A stretch of DNA of 64,000 bases from Ischnura elegans (taxonomy: Eukaryota; Arthropoda; Insecta; Odonata; Coenagrionidae), in the NCBI RefSeq assembly GCF_921293095.1, contig NC_060253.1, positions 97,915,073 through 97,979,072 of the forward strand, read 5' to 3'. Every line of letters starts with the position of its first letter. Position 1 is the stretch's first letter. The notes under the pieces were generated by a model. It did no database searches. It saw only the letters and a list, made by a program, of their open reading frames with translations, and was not told the origin of the DNA. The position numbers were made by a program, and so were the translations under genes. Positions 12,548 through 23,836 of the stretch are shown here, piece by piece.

Positions 12548-12639
12548 GTCTACTCTATTATTATCCATCCCATGCCTTCATGATGGATTTTCCCCATATG
12601 AATTTGCGCATGCCCATGTGTCTGGCATGCTAATGTCAC

Positions 12640-12915
12640 AACATAGTCCTGGGTAACGATTCGCTTGGCGTTTACAGCCCTGCGGTGGTGGTCGCAATCG
12701 CGCTGATTCCTGCCGAGGGGGCGGAGAATCAGTCCTTGCCGCGTGGGCGTATCGGAGGCGTTGGTTGACGATCACGTAGCGGAAGTTGCCCGGGCCCGAT
12801 GCGGAAAGAGACGTTCGCATTCTTTGCTCCGGTCTGTCGTCGCTGAAGCTTCCACTTGTAGTCCTCCCAAGATTCGGTGGAAGACATGTCACTACCACTG
12901 CCTCTCAGGAGCACA
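12640..12915 (-). other. GC-rich islet with possible minus-strand coding exon
   Basis: A CpG-rich block has a 61-codon minus-strand frame (12729-12914). Its second methionine starts MSSTESWEDYKWKLQRRQ, a composition that looks more protein-like than its surroundings. No family is recognised. A second minus-strand frame overlaps it, so either or both may be chance. No strong acceptor precedes the methionine. It could be the exon of a gene whose promoter islet is the one near 16.4-17.0 kb, but that is a guess. Confidence 0.25.
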
Positions 12916-13849
12916 AATATATATTTTTGTCAAAGGCCTTATCTCTTTCTATCTCCCACTGAAATCCCTTTGCAAGACGTGGGATCCACTGTGATGGAAA
13001 ATTCTTGGCGAAAATGGAAGATCTTGGCTTCAGGATAGCGTTCCGCTCTTTTTGGTGGGATTATTTCGAAATGCGACGGATGTATCCGGACGATATACCG
13101 ACCTGAATAAAAGAATTTCTGTCGGTTCAAATGAACCTCTTTCGCGCGTTCCAGTACGGAGAATCGAAATTTCCAGTATTCACTTTACTTGTATTGTACA
13201 TCATTTTCCAAGATTTTCACGATAGAAAAGAGAAAAATACGAAAATATCCACGGGGAGACAGGAAAAAAGCATATTGAGCTATTAAGAGTTCTAAAAATA
13301 GATGGGGATATAAATTGAATGTAAAATATAGAGAGTACCGCTCCACCTATCTTGACAGTGAGCCACTGGGATGGAAACTGGTACAATTCATTTTTTTCAT
13401 GGGTATTCAAATGCAATCCTGGCGGAAAATATATTACCGCGTCGACAAACATTCCGCACAAATTGAAATCTAAAATCCACCAATTTTTTTCAATTTACGT
13501 ACCTATAAATCGAAGGAAATTGGAATATTTCTCATAACCCAGTGTCTCTCTTATTACATCTTAATGGAAATTAGAATTTTTTCTGTTTTTCCTTCTTAAA
13601 TGCTTTTATGATACGAAAATTGTGTGCGTCCAGAATTACAGTGCATCCAGTAATGTAATTTAATTATGTAGTATCCATAATTTGCTTTCTCCCACTCAAA
13701 ATTACAGATACAAAATTGTTTCAGAGACGGAGAAATGAGAAAATGTCTCGAGGGTTCTTTTTAATAATTACCTAAATACTTTTAAGTCAAAATCAGCAAT
13801 AAGTTTTTTAAATCCATTTCCATCGAAGCACTTTTTATTTAATAATTGC

Positions 13850-14000
13850 GTCGCAGAGTCGCCCTTCCTCTAGCGGCCATCATTAGCGGGGAGTAACCGT
13901 CTTCCGCACGGTTGCTGCGATTTGGAAGTGACTGCGCGAGTTTGCGGTCTTAGTTCACGGTGCAGTGGAAAGGTGATAAATGGGGCGTCATCCGCCAACG
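13850..14000 (+). other. Small GC-rich islet, possible untranslated exon
   Basis: This is a short CpG-containing patch in AT-rich DNA, ending with GTGCAGTGGAAAG|GTGATA, which would serve as a weak plus-strand donor. No reading frame in it carries motifs. I record it only because of the composition shift. Confidence 0.2.
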
Positions 14001-15204
14001 AACGGTGGCTCACATCATCTCGACAAACAAGTGATTACAGGAAGTGCATGGCGTGTTGTGTAGGATGTGTGTCCCAGGTGCAATAGTCGCCTTCCAATAG
14101 TCCGTCGATTCTGAGGGTAAATATTTTGGACGCGTCAACATCAGTCCTATTACGCAACGAAAATGTTACCCGTTTCGTTCGCTTCAAGATTATGGTCCTT
14201 GTGTTGACGACTCTCATAATTGAAGCTAATATTTGCGACGATACAAAAAAGTCTATCGCTGAAGCTGAGTGGCGTACTAAGTCGGTTATTTCCCGAATCA
14301 TAGGAACTTTGTATCGTGTTTTTTGACTTCATTGTGTCATGAAAAATAGTATTACTTCCCAGCGAGTAATTAGCGCTTAATTGAATGTAATTGGTGAGCT
14401 CAGAAGCAAAATATTTGCTAAATGTCCGTAGAAATGCTTAAATATCATCTCCAAACAGCTACGGCCGTCGAAAAAATTGATGTTTACTCCGTCTTTTTGA
14501 GTATCCAATATTGATTCGAAATTTATGGTGAACAAAAATTCATAAAATATTAGTGGTAAATATCCATTACTCTTGATCTATATAGTTATGATGAGAGATC
14601 TCTATAGGTTTTTGAATCGTGTCCAGTTATCTGATTGTGACATTCTAAAATGTATCGTGAAAGGAATTCTTGGTGGAAATGCAATGAACAAGGATGTTTT
14701 GCATGAGAAAAGTATATGAATAAATTTTTTTGCCCCAGAGAGAGCTATCTGTAGATAGATCAGGTTTATAGCGGGTCGATTATTATTCCCAAGTGACGTT
14801 ACCATGGTGGAGTTTCATTGATATTCTCGCTACAAGGTTTATAAAAAGAAAACAACCCACTAGGAGCTAGCGGCTGCTCGTGAATACCGCGATAGTGCAG
14901 CAATAGACCCTATTGACTGCGAAAATGGATGTCTTAAGACTTGAGATCTTCTGCAAAACCTCTCACTACCATTTTCATTTTTATTGTCAGTTTTTACATG
15001 GATTTGAATGATATTAATAAGAAATGTTCTTTATTTAAGGTGCAAACTTTCCTTTTTTCTTTTATTCGGAATTAATGTTCACTAGAGGAGGAAGGCCATG
15101 GAAAATCCTTTGTTCTTAGGATTTGAACCAAGACAAGTTGAGTGTAGGTAAAAAAAAATTCTCAGAGCTATTAAATAATCGATTATCGTCTAAGTTATTG
15201 TCAT

Positions 15205-15765
15205 TGCTTCGCAGAATGCTACCTCCTCTCTCATCCATGCTTGGTGGCTAGTAACGCTTAATTTACATCTCAATCTCATTTACCTCAACCTTATTCTGTT
15301 ACCTGGAAAGTCTGCTATTGATGTCGTCGAGGAAAGGAGAGACCAGTGTCTGGAAAAAGAAGGATGTGAAAAATCCGTCAGACTTAAGATTTGAGCGAAG
15401 GACAGGTGAGATTAAACATGAATATATGCGATGTGTCGTTAAAACAGTCTGTTATCATTTATATTATTTTAAATGCATCGCAGCGTCATCCTTTCTCTCC
15501 CAGCCGTGCTTGATGAAAAGTAGCGACGGCTTTTTGTGGACTAACTTTGAAATAAATCTCTTCCCGGGAGTGTCAGCAATTAAAGTCGTCGGGAAAAAGA
15601 GAGACAAGTCGTATAAAAGAAGAAGAACTAAGAAAATCCGTCGAAGTTGGTATTTTAGTGTTGGAAATTTGATCTTAAATTAGCAAAAATTATTTACAGC
15701 ATCGTGTAAACACTCATTTTTAATCTATGTTTTTTTTCAATTTGTCGCAGCGTCCTTTCTCCACT
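15205..15765 (+). repeat. Degenerate tandem repeat, period ~268 bp
   Basis: The block CGCAGnnTnnTcc(T/C)TTCTC recurs at about 15208, 15477 and 15744, spaced 269 and 267 bases. Between copies, GTCGTCGnGGAAA and AAAATCCGTC recur at the matching offset (15325 and 15585). An open frame of 121 codons across the repeats encodes a lysine-rich string without known motifs and is probably incidental. Confidence 0.55.
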
Positions 15766-15949
15766 CTTGATATTTCTCTGGGAGATTTTAATTTCAAGTT
15801 TTACTTTAAATGTGATTAGGCTACTTTATCAGTACTGCATCGAAGATAACAGATTCAAAATTTGTGGAAATTAGTCAACGAAGTAAAAATAGATACTCAT
15901 CATTTATTGAAATTTTCGTAAAAATGACGTACTTTTCGTTTATATAACT

Positions 15950-16075
15950 GTCGGTCCCAATGACGGCGGGGTTAAGTCGTTGCCTGGCGATCCTAGGGTC
16001 ACGGGTTCCTCTCCCAATTGCGGTCGGCGGAAGGTCAACGTTTACGATACGTACTTACGTCAGCGATGCTTACAG
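15950..16075 (+). repeat. tRNA-derived SINE head, degraded
   Basis: GGGGTTAAGTCGTTGCCTGG followed about 30 bases later by CACGGGTTCCTCTCCC has the order and spacing of pol III A and B boxes, with a T-loop-like GGTTC. A complete cloverleaf is not formed. Confidence 0.45.
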
Positions 16076-16439
16076 TAAAGCCATCCTTGTCTGTGGAGCG
16101 CGAGCATGTGCCATAGACTTGAACGACGAAGACATACTTTTTTATGTCATTTGTAAAATATTCCTAATTCAAACAATTCATGGGCACGTAATTGAATAGG
16201 TTGTTTTTAGAGTAATATATTTACCAAATGTCTTTAAAAATTACAACATATCCCTATACAGCAACGACTGTCGAATATACTTATAATGCTCACTTAGTCT
16301 TTTTGAGCGTACAATAATGCATCCGAACTTTATGGTGAGCGTAACATCATATCATTGAATTGTTTTACGTTTATCAATCTTGCTAGCAGAAAAGTCGTTC
16401 TCGCGTGACAGAAGGTTGAGGATATACTCTTCGTTTCGT

Positions 16440-17035
16440 TGGCACTTACCTTCCTCCTCCACGACGCCTCGGCGGTAATTGCCGACGCTTTGCAAGTCGC
16501 CCGCGAGGTGGCGACGCCGCCGCCGTCGGCTCTGGAGGCCCCTGCTATTAATCTCTTGCCCAGATGATTGTTACCGCGAGTCGCCGTCCGGCCCTGGTCC
16601 ATGCGGTGGGTGGGTGTCGCCGATCGGAGGCGAGACTGACCGTCGCCGTTGTTACCACAGATTTGACTCCGCGCCCGAAAAGGAGGGGAAGGGAGGGAGG
16701 GGGTGAGAGGGGGGCGTTGTCATGGTGATGCCAGCAGTGTAAGGAGGTGGGGGAGGAAGCAATGCGTGCGCACGTTGATCGACCCGTTTTGTTTCCTAGG
16801 GGGGGGGGGATCTCCGAGGGGGCAAAACCACCCCCTATTCCGTACGGCGCGTGCCGCACGCCTGTCTTCCAGCATGCGTGTCTGCTGCGACAACGTGTTT
16901 TTGCGGGGATACAGTGCGCGCGCGTTCCAGACCGATAGCAGGGGGTGTTTGTTTCTCTCGCGAGCGGTCGCGCCCCCTCCCCCCTCGTATCTACAGTTTC
17001 CCCTACTGACCCACATCCTGTGCCGTCGAAATTGA
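16440..17035 (-). promoter_or_regulatory. CpG-rich islet with strong minus-strand splice donor
   Basis: About 600 bases are strikingly GC- and CpG-rich compared with the AT-rich flanks, including a run of ten G near 16800. On the minus strand the islet ends in GGAGGAAG|GTAAGTGCC, a perfect MAG|GTRAGT donor with the exon edge at 16450. A methionine at 16602 on that strand opens a frame that runs through this donor, but it has no recognisable domain. The arrangement fits a first exon plus promoter of an unidentified minus-strand gene whose remaining exons would lie at lower coordinates. The boundary on the high-coordinate side is not defined. Confidence 0.35.
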
Positions 17036-17102
17036 CTTAAGAGGGCGCATCAGGCCTTATTCACAGCAACTTAACTTGCCGTAATTGTATATGTTATACA
17101 CA

Positions 17103-17361
17103 CAGGGACGCCGACTTACAAAAATATTGGGGGGGCCTAAACCGGGGATCTTGCCTCGGGAAATTATATAGGTAGTGATTTTAAGTGTTTTAAGCATTTT
17201 AGAAGAGTCATATGATCAGTATTAGAACCCTAATAACTCGAATCTCGATATCTGGACACTCCGGGGAAAATCGGCAAGCCTGACACATTTTTTCCTTACA
17301 CCCACAACGAATTTTTGAGGGGGCTCGAGGCCCCTCAGGCCCCATGGAGTCGGCGCCACTG
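17103..17361. mobile_element. hAT-type MITE, family 2 copy 1
   Basis: The ends are CAGGGACGCCGACTTAC and, read inward from the right, CAGTGGCGCCGACTCC. The flanking octamers are TATACACA and TGTACACA (7 of 8 identical), consistent with an aged 8-bp hAT target duplication. The body is about 85-90% identical by eye to the copy at 47177-47450, sharing GGGGATCTTGCC, CTCGAATCTCGATATC and GAATTTTTGAGGGGGCTCG. Confidence 0.85.
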
Positions 17362-18964
17362 TGTACACACATATAATTCATATATGTATGGTCCTTTCCC
17401 CTTGGGGTACAGCGGTACAGCCTCGTCACGGTGAAAAGGCTTGCGCGTTCCTATGACCCCTAGAGCTGTACTGGCTGGGTAGGGCTATCCATATCGAAGG
17501 GTAGGGGCCACGCGAATGGTAGTCCACGTGATGGTGCCACGTAAAACGCACTGTTGGCATGGAAGTGGGAAGCCCTACCTACTATATCCTCCCTGAAAAA
17601 ATGGAGTACAATGAAATGCTTAAGTACACCATGGAAACCTACCTTAATCGGTAGAATACTGTTGGGATTTCAGCCTTAAATAATTTACTCGGCTTTCAAT
17701 GTACATAAGGCCCTTTTTATTGCCTCGTAAAAGACAATTGGAATACAACACGAGAACATCTGCTTCGTAGCAAGCCGGGTTACAGACTGAACGGCCACAC
17801 CAGGCCACACGAGATCATACGTGATTAGAAAAACAAACACAGTGCTGCCAACCCTTAGAAGTGTGTCATTGGTAACTACATCTTACAGATTTACACCACA
17901 ACAAATACTATTATAATAATATGTACGATATACGCTTACTTAAAACGGCGTAACTCGACTTGAAATAAGTAGAAAAAGTAAAAGAGAAGCGTCTACCGAT
18001 GGTTAAATAAGCTACAGAAATTTATCTTACAATTAGATTGATTGGCACACGATGCACCGAACTGTAAGGAATGGAATGTTGGCCTCCATACAGCGCGCAC
18101 GGGAGCAGTTGAAGCCAGGATGAATCCCGTCCTGGCAAACATTACCGACTCTCATTCATTTCAAACAAGAAAGTGCGCAAAATTCGATTTCAAGTAAGCT
18201 TGAGGTGAAAAAGCATTTTGAGTTGAAAAAACTGTTCTTTGGGATCCTAGTAATTCATCTTCCAACCCCATCCGAAATATATGAGCTGAGAAAAAATCAA
18301 AGCTGCGCGATTTCCCATGCATTGAAACTGAGGGCAACTCTGGAGGTCCTTCTCAAGATTACCAGATGCACAAGTTCTTGGCTTCAGTCGGGGAGGAGCT
18401 GTCAGCATTCAAATATTTATAGCTCAGTGACGCGGTGTGAGCTTTGATGGTCTATGCAATATTAAGTCAAGCTATGCTAAGTTAAGTTGGTGTGAACGGC
18501 GCTTCGCTCCCTCTCGATCAGCCTTTTCTGGTGGTTTGTGCGAACTCACTCAGTAATTCAACCGTGAAGGATACTTTGGATAGGTGGAGGTAAATCTCAT
18601 CCCATACTTAATCACAGGTGTGTGAATGTCACACATTCAGAGTAGATGGGGCCAGTTTGTTTCCCTTGGAAATCGCAGGATTTTATTTGGGGTTGTCAGA
18701 AGGATTTGCTCGGAATCATTTGATCAGCAGGCAATAACTCTACCAACAAACTACACTCTCCTTATGTCATCATCTTGAAATTTTCAGGGTGTATGGTGGT
18801 GCATTGTCAACATTTGCCTGTATCTCAAATTATAAAATTACATCTGAGTAAATACCGAGGAAAAATATTTAAATTTGAGAATCAGGCAAACGTTAAGGTT
18901 AGAGTCTACTTTACATTCAGTGAATATTGCAAGATGATAGAATAAGTTTTGAAATAGTTTTTAC
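17362..18964. other. No gene recognised
   Basis: The section 17440-17600 is slightly GC-richer and may belong to an old dispersed repeat, but I cannot define its ends. The remainder shows no motif or boundary. Confidence 0.35.
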
Positions 18965-19297
18965 TTGACCAAAAAAGACGGGTATAGCGGAAATGATGCA
19001 TCCTCTTCGTCACTTCCGTTCTCTTCACCTAGTTTTTTCACTCATCCCATGCTTGATCGCCGACGAAAAAACAGTATAATGGCGCTGTTTCCTCTTATCC
19101 GGAACAGTAATTGGAACAGTAATATGAAATTGCATAGGGCTCGTAGATGGGTAAATATGCTTTATCTGAACGGGAAAGTATTCTTGAAGAGAAAGTATGA
19201 GGATCTACTCAGAAGAGTTGACCAAAAACTAAGATCAATCGCGCCGTTGGGAAGGGTGGAGATAGAACGGTGGAGAGAAACCTGGCGTCGGCATTAG
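18965..19297 (+). other. Unassigned open frame, doubtful
   Basis: This 110-codon frame is rich in Arg, Lys and Ser. It has no signal peptide, membrane span or recognised motif. It starts in low-complexity sequence and overlaps minus-strand frames. I report it only because it is one of the longer frames in an empty stretch; the chance of it being a gene is low. Confidence 0.12.
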
Positions 19298-19374
19298 CCT
19301 GCTCTCTACAAAAGTCGCCTAGGGAACCGCGGCTAACGTACCATCTGACTGACGGAGTGCTGATTTTACAATTT

Positions 19375-19505
19375 CCTTCCGCAAAACACACCAGTAGGGA
19401 TACGGCGAGCTGAAAAATCCCAGTCACTACCAGGGTTTAACCCCGCGACCGCGGGGTGGAAAGCCAACACTCTAGCCACCATCCGATGCCACCGCTCAAT
19501 CATGA
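19375..19505 (-). repeat. tRNA-derived SINE head
   Basis: On the minus strand, GTGGCTAGAGTGTTGGCTTTCC provides an A-box-like start. It is followed by CGCGGGGTTAAACCC as B box, in tRNA order and spacing. The downstream sequence is unique body rather than an acceptor stem, so this is a SINE and not a tRNA gene. Confidence 0.55.
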
Positions 19506-19988
19506 ATTGAAGAAAATAATTGTATCCGACCACTCTAAAAGTTTGTGACGTCATAAGGTATAATAATATTCGATTTGATACCTTATACTTCGTGTCTGAC
19601 TGTGTGCGATGAGACGACGTTTTTTCTCTTTTGTTTTGTTTGCACGTTCGGTACCGATAGCAGGGGGTGTTGTGGCCCTTCCCCGTACAGTTTCCCGATG
19701 TGACCCACTTCAGAAATTGGCTTCATCACTTCCGTTCTCCCCACTTCGTTGAATTCGATCATTCGGCAACTAATGGAAAGGAAGGAGGGGGCGGCATGAT
19801 GGGAACGTTCACTCTGTGCCAAAATTGTGATTTTATTTTGAATTTTCAATCAAAAAATGAATTCGTTAAGATCAATGGTGAGTGCAATGTCGGCGAAATT
19901 AGTGGTTTTCCTCACTCAGCCACTAATTGACCAAGTGAGTAATGAGGAAGACTTAAGAAGGGTAGGAGAGAAGAGAAGCCTCATGTAG

Positions 19989-20225
19989 ACCTTGATAAGA
20001 ATGCGGGACAAACTTACAGGCCATATTTTAATACATGATGGCCTGGTGAAGACAATGGTCGAGGAACAAGTGAGTGGCAAGAACGGAAAAGGAAGACCTC
20101 GAAAAAAATATATGGAACAATAAAGGGGATGTAAAAGGGAAGAAATACGTAGGTGTAAAAAGATAAGCTGATTGCAGAATTGAGTGGAGCACTGCTTCAA
20201 ACCATTCATAGGATTATTGACCAGT
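19989..20225 (+). pseudogene. Non-LTR retrotransposon C-terminal relic
   Basis: The plus-strand frame from 19989 reads LIRMRDKLTGHILIHDGL, then GKNGKGRPRKKYMEQ and a stop at 20121-20123. In a second frame it continues with VKGKKYVGVKR and EWSTASN. These are the conserved tail blocks of arthropod LINE reverse transcriptases (RDKLIGHxLRHDGLL, GKRGRGRPR, and a final EWR-A-NQS). The frame switch and stops show it is dead. The relic at 53200-53570 carries the segment that would lie just upstream. Confidence 0.75.
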
Positions 20226-20759
20226 GATAATGACTTAGCCTCTAGCTATCCGATCATTTGGAATAATTAAGTTAAGCGACTTGTTGATTAAAGTGAATAA
20301 GTCCGTAAGCAGGAAATCCAAAAGTCAATTTAAGTTGGTTTGAAAAATAACTCCAAAAACGGTTTTCCCATTGCCTTCGGCGACCATGATCGAGAACAGG
20401 TATTAATATTAAGAGGTTTAAGTTTAGAGTGGTGCCTTCGCCGAGGGCTAGGCTAGCAGGGAAAGTCCCTCCACCACCAGTTTCACCACCAGATCTCGTT
20501 CAAATTTTGCTAGGTGATAGAAAATGGATACCATGAGGCGAGGTCAATGTTTCAGCCCCCAACGCTCAATACTTTTCGACACATGTGCGACGGAAAGTAT
20601 CAGGAAAACGGCTAACCGCAGCTATGCAACCCGCAGTGCGACAATAGACCCCTATTCTCCGTTGCTAGGATGAAGAGCACTTACGGTGTATTGTAGTGCT
20701 GTGGGTTGCTTAAGCTTTCCTGAGATTTACGTCGCAAATGGTATATCGGATGCTGCTGG

Positions 20760-20961
20760 CACAAATCAAATTTCAAGTTTTTTTTTTACTTTGAAAACTT
20801 GAAAATTTTGCACCCAATCATAATCATCGCTGTAGCTAAATATTTCCTCATTACAATTTACAACACAAAATAATGCATACTTAATACATTTTCTAAATAG
20901 AGCAGAAAATGTGTACATTTTTTATGTTTCTTAGGAGATACAATGGGTTATAATGGGTTAA
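20760..20961 (-). mobile_element. TTAA-flanked MITE (piggyBac-type), copy 2
   Basis: On the minus strand this begins TTAACCCATTATAACCC and shares with copy 1 (3139-3362) the blocks GCATTATTTTGTG, TAAATTGTAATGA, AAATATTTAGCT and GCAAAATTTTCAAG. The TTAA is at 20958-20961. The opposite end is diverged or missing near 20750, so only one terminus is certain. Confidence 0.6.
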
Positions 20962-23254
20962 GCGTTGGTGGGTGTGAGAAACTACGCTTCATGGTTATCC
21001 ATTTCCTATCACATGGTAAAGTTAGAATGAGATTTGATGGTGACACTTGAGGGACTTCCCTTTAAGAGTGGAATCATCACTCTAGCTCACGGCGAGCGGG
21101 TTGAAACCTATTTGTTGATGATTGCCTAACAATATTGAAAAATCGGTTTCTGGGATATTTTTCCTACCAAATTTAATTGGTATTTGAATTTCCTGTCTTC
21201 GAACTTATTCACTTAAATTACGCAGTATATGCGTTGCAGTGGAAAACTATTGGTCTCAGCGTATAAAAAGGTTCATAGGGGTAATGAGGATCATGCCGCG
21301 GACCAATAGCATCACACGACCAATGAGTTGCGCTGAACAGCTGGCCTAAGACCGTTGGCTGAATGGGCTTTACAGTTGATAACGTCATCAGATTCGCAAC
21401 AGTGGTTCGAGTTGACCAGCAACCTCAATGGAAAAGCGTATTGTGGGACCTATCGGCTTACGCATATTATCGAAGTATTCACGAATTGATAAAATTCTAA
21501 AATTATTTTATTTTGAGAATGATGGAAAATAGCGCAAAACGTGTGGTTATTAAGCGGAGTGCTTTGGGATGTAACCTTGAGAAACCGTTTCGAAATCCCA
21601 TTATCATGTGGTAATTTGCGATGAATAACTTCCTTTCATTAAAATATCTAGATTTAATTAATTATTATTAATAAAATATAATATTTTTACTATTTTTACG
21701 TGAAATTCACTCATTAGTGTTAAAGTTGACGGCAGACTGAGGCCGTTGTTAAGTCTTTTATTTGAAGTTATATCTGGTACAGTGAAAACAACTGTATAAT
21801 GTTTACCTCACGTAATTTCTCTTGCTTGAACCTACTCTGAGACGTAGTATGTTTAGCACTTCACTGCCGTTATTTTTAAGGCATGTATCTGCGTACGTAT
21901 ATGATTGAAGATCTCACCCGTAAATGGCATTTTATTCGCTGTTGCGATAGTTGTGAATTATTTTCTTAGAAGTGTGTCAGCAAAGGTGTTTTATCCATGC
22001 ATGAATAGATTCAAGGAGATTATTATCAGTTGAATGACATTAGTTTGAAGAATTGAGGATACATCGGAATGAAACATTTTCGGATGTTGAAGGTCGCATT
22101 TTAAAATTGCCCATGTATCCGTTTAATTTCGAATAATGGAGTTAATGTTAGCAATGAAACTTTGAAGTTTTCTGTATTTTTTCATTCAAATTTCACAAGA
22201 TTTAAGTTTGTTTGGTTTTAAAGCATAAACTTTTATATTTCATGAAGTTATTAGATTGAGAAAACCTCTCCCTGTTATTAATTCTCATGGCATGTACTCT
22301 GTTTCCCAAGGAAAAATTAGTGAACAAATAGGGAATTTTATTTAGTTTACTCCTTTTTCCTCCCCCTGCAGATCTAAATATGTTAAATAAACCTCTAATT
22401 TTAGAGGAAAATTATATCTATATAGGTATGTGCAAATTCATGTATTCCTTACATGTTAAATAGGTAAGATACTGGTTTAAATATTTTAACTAACTTCTCC
22501 GTTGATAGACTCGAAGTGGCACATACCTCAGAATACATTCCTTCCTCAGTCATTTAAAAGCAATGTTTAGCACGCAGATGATAAAAATTAGCTTGAAAAA
22601 TAAAAATCCTCAACGAAAAAAACAGATTATGCTCCACATCGCGGGAGAGGCTTGAATTTTAAAAAGGTCTTCTTTTAATTTCCACGGCTTCTGCTTCTTT
22701 TAGTATTCTAGACTCATTTCAAGCGCCATTTAAGTAGCAGCTTCACCCTAAGGCCTTTTAAAACTCCTAGGTAATGAAAAAGACCTCTGGGACCAGGCCT
22801 TCACGTATTAAAATGCAGTAGTGTAAATACGGATAGTGAGTTGGCCTTAAAGAGACTTCAGTATAGGTGTCAATGAAAAGATTAAGAGTCAAATTTAAAA
22901 TAAGGATTATTTTACACTCTTTATGCAGACTTTAGAGGAAATTTATAATTTCAGGGCATACGTTTCTAACATTCCAGGCTCTCCTTTCAAGCATTTGACT
23001 AAAAGAGTATGGTTGTTTCCCGTAAATATTCATTGTTTGAGGGCGTTTTTTTCAATGCAATATCTCTGATTTCACGTTTATTATTCGTGTAGACGTTTGG
23101 GTAAAAATAATTGGACTCAATCCTACCTCTGTACATATTTTAGATAAGACACTACTGGGCAGCATAATTATTATGTTTTAGAGTCCAGAAAGAGGAGGGC
23201 ATTAAATTGTGTTGTGTGGAAGCGCGCATTGCCATATTTTATCGCTGTAACTAA
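20962..23254. other. AT-rich stretch, no feature recognised
   Basis: No protein motif, RNA gene or repeat boundary is visible. Confidence 0.45.
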
Positions 23255-23836
23255 TAGGATGGTTTCCTTTTCATTTTTATTGCCTAAACCGAAAGATTAT
23301 TACTCCTGAATATTACGTATTTCACGCTTTTAGATTTTTAAATAACGATATCCATTTTTTGCGATTAAATGAAAAGTGAAAATTTTCAAGCGTGCGAAAA
23401 GGCGATGGCTAAGTAGGAATGCTGGGAAAAGCCCATATGACGTCATTCTGGTTCCGGCTGCCGCCGTGTGAGGCCACTTTGGTACGAAGCTATGAGCGCC
23501 GCCACGATGCAGTCTGCTAGCAGTTAGCGCTTGGCTTAAATAAGGATTATTAATACCCTATCAAACGAAGGAAACTTTCGGACCATAGGCAATTTTAATG
23601 AGTGATTATTAAGGGATGACTACTCCTATAGCATCTAGGTTCCTGTGACGTCACGTGGAGTGGCATCGCATGGGTGCCAATCTGGCCATTTTCAAATGAG
23701 GTTGAAATTGACCATTAACATTCGTCTAAACTCGGATTTCAAAAACCAAATAATTTGTATATTATGAATACACTAATGGTTGGTAACGAATCGCAATCAA
23801 TGCATTTTGCTTTCCTTGATGAAGGAAACTACCCTA
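23255..23836 (+). mobile_element. TIR element with TAGGRTRGTTTCC ends, copy A
   Basis: The left end is TAGGATGGTTTCC; the right end read inward is TAGGGTAGTTTCC. The body is homologous to the inverted copy at 58223-58899, sharing GTGAAAATTTTCA, TGGTTCCGGCTGCCGCC-like sequence, CAAACGAAGGAAAC, GTCACGTGGAGTG and CATTAGTGTATTCATAAT. No transposase is encoded, so it is non-autonomous. The target duplication is not convincing. Confidence 0.75.
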
